This document shows, piece after piece, positions 17,298 to 24,938 of a DNA stretch of 46,152 nucleotides. Source of the stretch: Helicobacter sp. (GTDB taxonomy: Bacteria > Campylobacterota > Campylobacteria > Campylobacterales > Helicobacteraceae); contig JAFLSC010000015.1 in NCBI GenBank assembly GCA_022511145.1, forward strand, positions 1-46,152, given 5' to 3'. Below the pieces are notes generated by a model. That model searched no databases and was not told the origin of the DNA. It saw only the letters and a list, made by a program, of their open reading frames with translations. Position numbers and translations under genes: made by a program. The first letter of the stretch is position 1; each line of letters starts with the position of its first letter.

Positions 17298-18431
17298 ATG
17301 AATGGGCGTTATGGAATAAGAATAGTTTTAGGATTTTTACTTTGTTTGACACCTCTACTAGGTGCAAAAGTTAAGGATTTGGCTAATATAGTAGGGGTAA
17401 GAGAAAATCAGCTTATTGGTTATGGTTTGGTTGTGGGTCTCAATGGGACAGGGGATAAGACAACCTCTACTTTTACAATGCAATCACTCTCAAATATGTT
17501 AGAGAGCGTTAATGTTAAGGTTGACCCTAATGATATTAGCTCTAAAAACACTGCTGCGGTTATGGTTACAGCAAAATTACCTCCTTTTGCAAGACAAGGG
17601 GATAAGATTGATATTTTGATTTCAAGTATTGGTGATGCTAAATCTTTAGAGGGCGGGACTTTGCTCTTAACGCCTTTAAGCGGACTTGACGGAAGTATTT
17701 ATGCAGTCGCACAAGGGGCAGTGGGAATTGGTGGAAAAAGTGAAAGAGGAGGAAGTGCTAATCACCCCTTAGCAGGAACAGTGCCTAATGGGGGGATTGT
17801 AGAGCGTGAAGTCAGCTATGATTTGTATCATAGAGAAAATGCTACCTTAAGCCTTAAAGAATCTAATTTTCAAAATGCAATGGCGATTCAAAACAAAATT
17901 AATGAAGTCTTTAAAGTCTCTGCCCCAAAAACAGCACCGAGTGAAAATAACAATACTAATGAAAATCCAAGCCAACAAGCTCAAAATGTGCAAGTCCAAA
18001 ATGCAGCAATTGCCCTTGACCCTCGCACAATCCGTTTAAACAAACCTCAAGAGATGAGTATGGTAGAGTTTTTGGCTAAAGTGCAAGAGATTGAAGTGGA
18101 TTACACCAAATCGAATAAAATTGTCATTAATGAAAGAACTGGAACGATTATTGCTGGTATGGAAGTAGAAGTTTCGCCGATTGTTGTTACTCATAACGAT
18201 ATTACAATCAAAGTAACTAATGAACCCATTGAGGACCCTGAAGCGATGGATATGGGTGATGGAATGATTTTTAGCCAACAAGGTGCTGTTGTGGGAGGGA
18301 ACAATCCTACAACCATTTCAAGTGTTACTCGGGCTTTGCAGAGAATGGGAGCAAGTCCAAAAGATATGATTGCGATTATTGAATCAATGAAACAAGCGGG
18401 AGCTTTAAACGCTGATTTAGAAATTATTTAA
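17298..18431 (+). CDS. flgI: Flagellar P-ring protein FlgI
   Basis: Forms the ring around the flagellar rod in the peptidoglycan layer. ATG 17298 was chosen because AAGGA (17286-17290) is seven bases ahead, and the protein then starts with a signal peptide (MNGRYGIRIVLGFLLCLTPL, cut after LLGA) before mature KVKDLANIVGVREN. An in-frame extension 22 codons upstream would bury the signal peptide and cross the sigma-54 promoter. The family core LIGYGLVVGLNGTGD and the C-terminal ISSVTRALQRMGASPKDMIAI are intact; length is 377. A low-complexity Asn/Gln-rich insertion lies at about 217-235. Confidence 0.95.
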   Translation: MNGRYGIRIVLGFLLCLTPLLGAKVKDLANIVGVRENQLIGYGLVVGLNGTGDKTTSTFTMQSLSNMLESVNVKVDPNDISSKNTAAVMVTAKLPPFARQGDKIDILISSIGDAKSLEGGTLLLTPLSGLDGSIYAVAQGAVGIGGKSERGGSANHPLAGTVPNGGIVEREVSYDLYHRENATLSLKESNFQNAMAIQNKINEVFKVSAPKTAPSENNNTNENPSQQAQNVQVQNAAIALDPRTIRLNKPQEMSMVEFLAKVQEIEVDYTKSNKIVINERTGTIIAGMEVEVSPIVVTHNDITIKVTNEPIEDPEAMDMGDGMIFSQQGAVVGGNNPTTISSVTRALQRMGASPKDMIAIIESMKQAGALNADLEII

Positions 18432-18441
18432 GGAGGTTATT

Positions 18442-18744
18442 ATGGTTGATTTTAGCGGTATTGGTGGGTATTCAAAAGAAATGTTGGAGGCACTCAAACA
18501 GCCACCCAAAATACAAAAAACTGATGATGAAACAAGATTAAAAGAGCAAACCGATGCGTTTGAAGCATTGATTTTAAAATATATGCTTGATACAGCATTA
18601 AAAACCGATGATGGATTGCTTCCTAAAGCACCCGGACACGATATTTATGAATCAATGTATCGTGATACACTTTCAGAAAGCTTAAGTGGGAGTTTTGGTT
18701 TTAGTGAATTGCTTTATAATTATCTCCAAGATTTGCAAAAATAA
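18442..18744 (+). CDS. flgJ: FlgJ-like rod-binding protein, rod domain only
   Basis: A 100-residue protein corresponding to the N-terminal rod-scaffolding domain of FlgJ, with the hallmark DAFEALILKYMLDTAL and a GHDIYESMYRDTLSESLS stretch. The C-terminal muramidase domain of enterobacterial FlgJ is absent, as in most Campylobacterota, so wall opening for the rod must use a separate enzyme. It is ten bases after flgI and carries a strong AAGGAGG. The position between flgI and flgS is conserved in Helicobacter. Confidence 0.85.
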   Translation: MVDFSGIGGYSKEMLEALKQPPKIQKTDDETRLKEQTDAFEALILKYMLDTALKTDDGLLPKAPGHDIYESMYRDTLSESLSGSFGFSELLYNYLQDLQK

Positions 18745-18752
18745 GGCATTGT

Positions 18753-19751
18753 GTGATTGATAAACATTTACTAGAGAGCCTCTCAAGTAGTGATAAGGAA
18801 TCTTTTGCTAAAGGGCTAAAAGAGCTTATCCTCCAAACTTACCAAGTTGAAAAAGGCTTTATTGAGCTTAAAGAGCTTTTTGAAGAGGTGTTAGATGTGT
18901 TACCCACAGCGGTTTGGGTACTAGAAAAAGAAGGGGAAATCTTTTATCAAAATAGTTTAGCAAGTGAGATTCCAAGTTTCCTTGAACAGCTTAGTTTAGA
19001 AGATTCTAGCCGCCAAGAAATCGAGTATGATTCCAAAGTTTATTTAGTTCAAACTAATCAAAAACTTGATAAACTTATCATCTCCGCTACGGATATTACG
19101 CACGAAAAAAGACAAGAAAGACTTGCCTCAATGGGTAAAATCTCCGCCCACCTCTCTCACGAAATCCGCAATCCCATAGGTTCCGTTGCTCTCCTTGCTT
19201 CAACCCTTGCTAATCGCGTGGATTTAAAAAACAAAGCCCTTGTGCTTGAGATTAAAAAATCTATTTGGCGAGTGGAGCGAATCATTAAGGCGACTTTGCT
19301 TTTCTCTAAAGGAGTCAATCTACAAAAAATCTCGATTAATCCCGAGAGAATCCAAGAAGAATTATGTGAATCTTTGGAATATTATACTTACACAAAAGAA
19401 ATTGATTTACAATGGAAATTTGCTAAAGAATCTTTTGAGGGGGATTTTGATTTGGTTTGCATTGTGTTACAAAATTTCCTGTTTAATGCCGTTGATGCGA
19501 TTGAAGAAAGCGAGGAGGAAAAAGGACTTATTGAGATTGAATACCACAAACAAGATGATAAAGCAATCTTTAGGATTTTTGATAATGGAAAACCTATTGA
19601 AAATCCACAGATTCTTTTTGAACCTTTTAAAAGCACGAAATTAAAGGGAAATGGGTTAGGTTTGGCTCTCTCCTTGCAAATTATTGAAGCCCATAATGGT
19701 GAAATTAAACTCTTAGATGGCAACAAAAAAGGATTTGAAATTATCCTTTAG
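18753..19751 (+). CDS. flgS: Flagellar sensor histidine kinase FlgS (NtrB type)
   Basis: A 332-residue soluble histidine kinase that phosphorylates the sigma-54 activator FlgR when the flagellar export apparatus is built. There is no membrane segment. A PAS-like region covers about 45-115 (VLPTAVWVLEKEGEIFYQNS), the phosphorylated histidine is H136 in HLSHEIRNPIGS, and the ATPase boxes appear as NFLFNAVDAIEE, FRIFDNGKPI and GNGLGLAL. The start is GTG 18753, eight bases after flgJ, with AAGG (18743-18746) ahead. The partner flgR is not in the window. Identity rests on the kinase type plus the flgI-flgJ context. Confidence 0.88.
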   Translation: MIDKHLLESLSSSDKESFAKGLKELILQTYQVEKGFIELKELFEEVLDVLPTAVWVLEKEGEIFYQNSLASEIPSFLEQLSLEDSSRQEIEYDSKVYLVQTNQKLDKLIISATDITHEKRQERLASMGKISAHLSHEIRNPIGSVALLASTLANRVDLKNKALVLEIKKSIWRVERIIKATLLFSKGVNLQKISINPERIQEELCESLEYYTYTKEIDLQWKFAKESFEGDFDLVCIVLQNFLFNAVDAIEESEEEKGLIEIEYHKQDDKAIFRIFDNGKPIENPQILFEPFKSTKLKGNGLGLALSLQIIEAHNGEIKLLDGNKKGFEIIL

Positions 19752-19820
19752 CTTTTCTTTGACTTCAGTAAAAATCTTTAAAACCTAACAAAATTTCTTA
19801 ACTATTAAGGGAATTGCGAG

Positions 19821-19826
19821 TATAAT
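19821..19826 (+). promoter_or_regulatory. -10 box of pgk
   Basis: A perfect TATAAT 28 bases before the pgk start codon, with no clear -35 hexamer. It separates pgk from the flagellar operon ending at 19751. Confidence 0.65.
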
Positions 19827-19854
19827 TAACCACTTTGATAAAAAGGGATAGCTA

Positions 19855-21060
19855 ATGAGTGAAAATATCAATAAAATGCAGCAGGTTAAGAGTATTCGTG
19901 AGGTTGATATTAAAGATAAACGCGTTTTGATTCGGGTTGATTTTAATGTGCCAATGGATAATGAGCTTAATATTAGCGATGATACAAGAATCCGTGAAGC
20001 CATTCCCACGATTAATTATTGCATTGATAATGGAGCAAAATCAATTATTCTTGTAAGTCATTTAGGGCGTCCTAAAGAGAGAGACCCCAAATTTTCTCTT
20101 CAGCATATTCTTAAGCGGCTAGAGCGATTGCTCTCTAAAGATGTTGTTTTTGTTGAAAATTTAGAAAACGCTCAAGTAACACTCAATACCCTTATTGATG
20201 GCAGCATTGTAATGCTTGAAAATATCCGCTTTTATGAAGGGGAAGAAAAAAATGATGAAATTCTCTCCCAAAAACTCGCTAAACTTTGTGATATTTATGT
20301 TAATGACGCCTTTGGAACTTCACACCGCAAACACACTTCAACCTATGGCATTACGCAATTTGTCCCTCAAAAAGTTGCTGGACTTTTGCTTAAAAAAGAG
20401 ATTGATTCTTTTGCGGTTGCACTTTCTAATCCTCTGCGTCCTTTGCTTTTGATTGTGGGAGGTTCTAAAGTTTCTTCCAAACTTACTTTGCTTAATTCAA
20501 TTCTTAATGTGGTGGATAAAATTATTATTGGTGGGGCGATGAGTAATACTTTTTTAAAAGCCATAGGTTATGATACGCAAAAATCTTTAATTGAGGAACA
20601 TTTACTAGAGGAAGCTCGCCATATTTTGCGTTCTGCTAAAGAAAAAGGTGTGAAAATCTATCTACCCGTTGATGTTGTTGCTACGGATAATCTCAAATCA
20701 CCCAAAGAGATTAAAATTACTCCCGCACAAGATATTCCTGAAAATTTAATGGCAGTAGATATTGGACCTGCAACGGTGCGGCTTTTTAACGAAGTCATTA
20801 GGGATAGTGAAACGATTATTTGGAATGGACCGCTAGGGATTTATGAAATCCAAAAATTCTCGCGAGGGACTTTTAGTATCTCTCACGCTATTGCGGATAC
20901 TTATGCTTATAGCGTGATTGGGGGAGGAGATACAGCTGATGCGGTTGAGAGGGCAGGCGATAAAGATAGTGTGAGTTTTACTTCAACAGGAGGCGGAGCA
21001 AGTTTAGAATTGCTTGAGGGCAAGATTTTACCCGCTTTTGAGGTTTTAGATAAAAAATAA
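19855..21060 (+). CDS. pgk: Phosphoglycerate kinase
   Basis: Catalyses 1,3-bisphosphoglycerate + ADP to 3-phosphoglycerate + ATP. The 401 residues carry the substrate site [17 protein letters not shown], the hinge region and the nucleotide site GGGDTADAV with [14 protein letters not shown] at the C terminus. AAGGGA lies before the ATG at 19855. In many bacteria pgk sits beside gap; here it is 12 kb away and has its own TATAAT promoter. The first 12 residues before VKSIREVDI are a short extension over most homologues. Confidence 0.96.
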   Translation: MSENINKMQQVKSIREVDIKDKRVLIRVDFNVPMDNELNISDDTRIREAIPTINYCIDNGAKSIILVSHLGRPKERDPKFSLQHILKRLERLLSKDVVFVENLENAQVTLNTLIDGSIVMLENIRFYEGEEKNDEILSQKLAKLCDIYVNDAFGTSHRKHTSTYGITQFVPQKVAGLLLKKEIDSFAVALSNPLRPLLLIVGGSKVSSKLTLLNSILNVVDKIIIGGAMSNTFLKAIGYDTQKSLIEEHLLEEARHILRSAKEKGVKIYLPVDVVATDNLKSPKEIKITPAQDIPENLMAVDIGPATVRLFNEVIRDSETIIWNGPLGIYEIQKFSRGTFSISHAIADTYAYSVIGGGDTADAVERAGDKDSVSFTSTGGGASLELLEGKILPAFEVLDKK

Positions 21061-21100
21061 AATCTCTTTAAAAAGAGAAATCCTCTATAAAGGAGTGCCT

Positions 21101-22051
21101 ATGATGAATGTATTTACCAAATATAATGGTATGGTTGTGCGTAAAAGTATTCAAATGGTTGAGGCGATTCAAGGAGAGAGTGATATTTTATGGATTGACC
21201 TCTTGCACCCTAGCATTCAAGAAATTACCTATATTTCTAAAACTTATTTGCTTGATATTCCAACTAAAGAAGAGCGGGAAGAGATTGAGGAATCTTCGCG
21301 TTATTGGGAGAATAGCGATACCGTAACGATTAATACCTACTTTCTTACGCGTCCTAATGAAGAAAATATATTACACAATGAAACGGTTACCTTTTTGCTT
21401 TCTCATAATATCCTTTTTACCGTGCGTTATAGTGAATTTCGTGTTTTTGATGAGATTCAACAACGCGTTTTAGCAAGTCCTAAGAATTTTGAAGATGGTT
21501 ATGATTTAATTAGCAAAATCTTTGAATTGAGAGTGGAAAAAGATGCAGATATACTAGAGGGGATTGCTAAACAAACCAAAGAGTTAAGAACAGCTATTTT
21601 TGAGAGAAAAGAAAGTGAAGTCTTAGCCAAACTTTCTAAAATGCAAGTGATGAATCTAAGCCTTAGAGATAGTCTTTTTGATAAAAGGCTTGCGGTTGCT
21701 GCCCTACTTAAAACCAATAAAGCAGATTTGGAAGTGAAAAAAAATCTCGGCATTATTCTTAAAGACATTAATTCTCTTGTGGAATACACCAATGTCAATA
21801 TGAATGTGCTTGATAATATCCAAACGCTACTTGCTAACCAAATCAATATTGAGCAAAACAAAATCATCAAGCTTTTCACGGTGGTAACGGTGGCGATGAT
21901 GCCTCCAACCTTGATTGCAACCATTTATGGAATGAACTTTCAGCATATGCCTGAATTAGAATGGGCTTATTCTTATCCTATTGTGTTAGCGGTGATGATT
22001 GTTTCTACGATTTTACCGATTGTGTATTTTAAAAAGAAAAAGTGGCTTTGA
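21101..22051 (+). CDS. corA: Magnesium/cobalt transporter CorA
   Basis: A 316-residue pentameric ion channel. A long acidic cytoplasmic domain is followed by two C-terminal membrane segments, with the signature YGMNF at the end of the first; the stretch [14 protein letters not shown] forms the periplasmic loop, and the basic tail FKKKKWL is usual. The start is taken as ATG 21101, six bases after AAGGAG (21090-21095 region); an in-frame ATG directly after it (21104) is equally possible and an earlier GTG is too close to the ribosome site. Confidence 0.94.
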   Translation: MMNVFTKYNGMVVRKSIQMVEAIQGESDILWIDLLHPSIQEITYISKTYLLDIPTKEEREEIEESSRYWENSDTVTINTYFLTRPNEENILHNETVTFLLSHNILFTVRYSEFRVFDEIQQRVLASPKNFEDGYDLISKIFELRVEKDADILEGIAKQTKELRTAIFERKESEVLAKLSKMQVMNLSLRDSLFDKRLAVAALLKTNKADLEVKKNLGIILKDINSLVEYTNVNMNVLDNIQTLLANQINIEQNKIIKLFTVVTVAMMPPTLIATIYGMNFQHMPELEWAYSYPIVLAVMIVSTILPIVYFKKKKWL

Positions 22052-22094
22052 TATGCGGTTGTTTAAGGTTGTTAGTGTTTGTTAGTGCAAGTAG

Positions 22095-22131
22095 GATTGT
22101 CATTACAAGATTACTTTAGGGGATAATCCCT
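22095..22131. repeat. Degenerate copy B of the dispersed hairpin repeat
   Basis: The 133-base gap between convergent corA and dxr holds GATTGTCATTAC at its left and TCGCAATAAC at its right, around an inner GATTA/TAATC stem. The ends resemble copies near 3144 and 43525, but the match is imperfect. No gene is visible in this gap. Confidence 0.4.
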
Positions 22132-22184
22132 CGCAATAACAGAGGATTAAAAAGCCCTGCTAAGATGTGAGAGGATTTTAGGAC

Positions 22185-23324
22185 TTAACAATTCTCTAGG
22201 AGTTTAAGAGTAAAATCCCTTACTTGTTGATTGATTGTTAAAATCTCTTCAATGTCCTCATAGGCAATGTTGCTAAAAGAATCCATAGCGGACTCGATAA
22301 GATAGGCGATTTTTCCAAAAGTGATTTTGTCTTGCAAAAATGCCTCAATCGCAATTTCGCTACTAGCATTAAGAACGACTCCTAGTTGAGGATTATCTAA
22401 AAGCGTTTTTTTAAAATCCCATAAGGGATAGCGTTTGGTGTCTATGGGGCTTAGCTGATAAGGAGTGTTAGAAAAATCAAGAGGGTCAATAATAGGGGTG
22501 TGGCTAAAATTTTGAAAAAAATCCTTTAAAAAATCTTCACCAAGCCCATAAGCAAGGGCATAAGCTATGGGAAGCTGCATATTAGCATTAGCTAAGTGAG
22601 CAACTACGCTTCCGTCCCAAAATTCCACTAAGGCGTGAATATGGGAGTTTCTCTCAACGCGACCTTCAATAGATTTGGTTTTGAAAAGATAATAAGCCTC
22701 TAACACCTCAAAGAGCTTATTAACCATCGTAGCGGATTCAATCGTGATTTTTTTCCCCATTTTCCAATTAGGGTGCTTTAGGGCTTCTTGTGCTTTTTGG
22801 GAAGGGATAAGGGATAAATCCAAATCCCTAAAAGCACCACCACTAGCGGTAATATAGAGTTTTCTAATCGGGCGTAAAAGGGGATTGAAATTCATCAGAT
22901 ACATTAAACCAAAATGCTCACTATCAATAGGAATAATCTTACTTGTATCAATGAAATTCCCACCTACAACGAGACTTTCTTTGTTAGCAAGAGCCACTTT
23001 TTTGCCACTAGAGATAGCCCAAAGTGTTGGAACTAATCCCAAAAATCCAACAAGAGCATTGACAACAAGCTGACTTTGGGATTCCAAAATCACCCTTTTG
23101 ATTCCCTCGTTTCCATAATAAAGCTCACCTTTGAAGTGGGGTGTGATTTTTGTGGCTTCCTCTTGTGTGGCAATCACAACTTTTTTGGGAGAGAAACTAA
23201 GGATTTGCTGATTTAATAAAGTGAGATTGTGTCCGGCTACGAGGGCTTCAACTTTGAGATGATAACGTTTGGCAATCTCTAAAGCACTTGTGCCGATAGA
23301 ACCTGTCGAACCTAGAACAATCAT
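22185..23324 (-). CDS. dxr: 1-deoxy-D-xylulose-5-phosphate reductoisomerase
   Basis: NADPH-dependent conversion of DXP to MEP, the committed step of the non-mevalonate isoprenoid pathway. The 379 residues begin MIVLGSTGSIGTSALEIAK, the NADPH fold; ALANKESLV, PIDSEHFGLM and ITASGGAFRD form the metal and substrate site, and GKKITIESATMVNKLFE completes it. The start ATG shares its T with the TAA of cdsA (TAATG), so the two are translationally coupled. The cdsA-dxr pairing is typical of Helicobacter. Confidence 0.96.
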   Translation of the reverse strand: MIVLGSTGSIGTSALEIAKRYHLKVEALVAGHNLTLLNQQILSFSPKKVVIATQEEATKITPHFKGELYYGNEGIKRVILESQSQLVVNALVGFLGLVPTLWAISSGKKVALANKESLVVGGNFIDTSKIIPIDSEHFGLMYLMNFNPLLRPIRKLYITASGGAFRDLDLSLIPSQKAQEALKHPNWKMGKKITIESATMVNKLFEVLEAYYLFKTKSIEGRVERNSHIHALVEFWDGSVVAHLANANMQLPIAYALAYGLGEDFLKDFFQNFSHTPIIDPLDFSNTPYQLSPIDTKRYPLWDFKKTLLDNPQLGVVLNASSEIAIEAFLQDKITFGKIAYLIESAMDSFSNIAYEDIEEILTINQQVRDFTLKLLENC

Positions 23325-24109
23325 TACAAAGAAACCTCTAAGTTAAGCAAAATATAAAGTATAACACCGCCAAAGAAATATCCATCTAAGCGGTCAAGCA
23401 TTCCGCCGTGTCCGGGGAAAATACTGCCACTATCTTTAACCTCTGCATTGCGTTTGAGGTAACTTTCATATAAATCCCCAAAAATACTTGTTAAACTTGC
23501 AGTAAAGCTAAAGACAAAAGATTGCCAAAAGCTCTCACACACACTAAGTCCCACAAATGCTCCGATAAATGTTGCACTTAAAACACCTACCAAAACGCCC
23601 TCTTTGGTTTTATTAGGCGAAGTAGGACAAAATCCACTTTGGGTAAAGATTGTCCCCCCTAAGAGTTTTCCGCCAAAAAAAGCCCCCGTATCACTTAAAG
23701 CCACGATAAAAAGCAACCAAACTATCGCCCCAATAGAATATTCCAAATATAATAAATACAAAAACACAAAAGGGATTGTGGGGTAGATAAAAGGCATTAA
23801 TTGCCAAATTGTGCCTTTTTTGGTGTAGGCTTGATAAGAAGCAAATAAAATCCAAACCAAAAATACCCCAAGCAAAGGGGGAAAATAATAACTCCAAATC
23901 CAAATCCCCGAAGCAAAAGCAAAAAAGATTGCAGTAGGAGGTGTTTTACAATAAAGCTTAAAGGCTTCATAAAATCCTATCATATAAGCAATCCCAAGCA
24001 CACTCCAAATTAACAAAGGTTGATGAAATAAAATAATCATTACTATGACTAAAAGCATAGCAATAGCAGTGTATAAACGCGAGGAACTAATAAGAGTATT
24101 TAATGCCAT
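23324..24109 (-). CDS. cdsA: Phosphatidate cytidylyltransferase
   Basis: Makes CDP-diacylglycerol from phosphatidate and CTP in the inner membrane, the branch point of phospholipid synthesis. The 261-residue protein has about eight membrane segments and ends with the family signature KRNAEVKDSGSIFPGHGGML followed by DRLDGYFFGG. ATG 24109 was chosen because AAGG lies seven bases upstream; a TTG two codons earlier is too near that site. Being a membrane enzyme upstream of dxr, it links lipid and isoprenoid supply in one operon. Confidence 0.95.
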   Translation of the reverse strand: MALNTLISSSRLYTAIAMLLVIVMIILFHQPLLIWSVLGIAYMIGFYEAFKLYCKTPPTAIFFAFASGIWIWSYYFPPLLGVFLVWILFASYQAYTKKGTIWQLMPFIYPTIPFVFLYLLYLEYSIGAIVWLLFIVALSDTGAFFGGKLLGGTIFTQSGFCPTSPNKTKEGVLVGVLSATFIGAFVGLSVCESFWQSFVFSFTASLTSIFGDLYESYLKRNAEVKDSGSIFPGHGGMLDRLDGYFFGGVILYILLNLEVSL

Positions 24110-24164
24110 AAACAAACCTTGTATAGAGCGGTATAAGGGCAGAATTATAACACATTTTTTGCTT

Positions 24165-24824
24165 TTAGAAATTTAAAATTTTAGCAAAAACATTATCCAC
24201 TCCAAAAATTTTACCCGTTACCCAAATGAAAGTTGCACAAGAAAACCAATGAATAATATGTTCAATCTTTCCGCCCGTTTTAAATCGCAAAAATTGTGGT
24301 AAGACAAAATATTTTTGAGCGTTAAAGGGAAGTAGCAAAGGCACTCCGCTAAGTGTCATCATATCGCCAACAAGGTGAGAGAGCCACCCAAAGAGGAATC
24401 CGCAAATGCAAATTATAATACTTTGAGAAGCCAAATGCGAGGTAAGCGGTTCTTTAGAGAGATTATTTGTAAGAATATAGCTATTAATACCATTGACTAA
24501 GATTTGATTAAGGGAATCTGAAATGATAAGAAAGTAGCCCAAAATACCCAAAAATAGCCCAAGAGCAGCAAAACAAATAAGACTATGTGTCAAGCCTCTG
24601 TGTCCAAAAAATGTTTTGATGAGATTTGAAGCCCCAAGCGTTTTGCGTCCGATTTTAGATTGAGGCTCATCAATATCAGGAAAGATTGAACCCAAAAGGC
24701 AAAACATATAAAATAAAAAAATCTCAATAGGGTCTAAAAAATCCAAAGGTGTCAAATAAGGTGTGAAATAAACCACCACAGAAGCACTTGCAAGCCCAAA
24801 GCTCATATGCGTATTGCCTAACAT
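24165..24824 (-). CDS. YdjM-like membrane-bound metal-dependent hydrolase family protein
   Basis: A 219-residue inner-membrane protein with about five membrane segments. Conserved polar motifs sit at the membrane edge: NTHMSFG at the start, SIFPDIDEPQSKIG (about 52-65), FFGHRGLTHS (about 83-92) and GWLSHLVGDMMTLSGVPLL. This His/Asp pattern defines the YdjM/LexA-regulated DUF457 family, predicted to be metal-dependent hydrolases; no substrate is established. It stands alone, divergent from the AsmA-like gene, with its own extended -10 promoter. Confidence 0.8.
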   Translation of the reverse strand: MLGNTHMSFGLASASVVVYFTPYLTPLDFLDPIEIFLFYMFCLLGSIFPDIDEPQSKIGRKTLGASNLIKTFFGHRGLTHSLICFAALGLFLGILGYFLIISDSLNQILVNGINSYILTNNLSKEPLTSHLASQSIIICICGFLFGWLSHLVGDMMTLSGVPLLLPFNAQKYFVLPQFLRFKTGGKIEHIIHWFSCATFIWVTGKIFGVDNVFAKILNF

Positions 24825-24851
24825 TTTTTACCTTTCTTTTTTGAAATTTTT

Positions 24852-24857
24852 ATTATA
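24852..24857 (-). promoter_or_regulatory. -10 box of the YdjM-like gene
   Basis: Reverse-strand TATAAT preceded by TGC (extended -10), 28 bases upstream of the start codon at 24822-24824. The opposite strand of the same gap has TAGAAT at 24898-24903, also with an extended TGG, as the candidate -10 for the AsmA-like gene. Confidence 0.6.
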
Positions 24858-24938
24858 GCAAAAATCCATTTTTTCTTTTTGTTAATTTTAAATTTGGTAG
24901 AATTGTGCTTTTATTTTAAGTTATTTTGAGGAATATTG

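Noticed and set aside
21499..21924. Open reading frame of 141 codons on the reverse strand
   Set aside because: It lies wholly inside corA, has no ribosome site, and its Ser/Leu-rich translation is typical of an antisense shadow.
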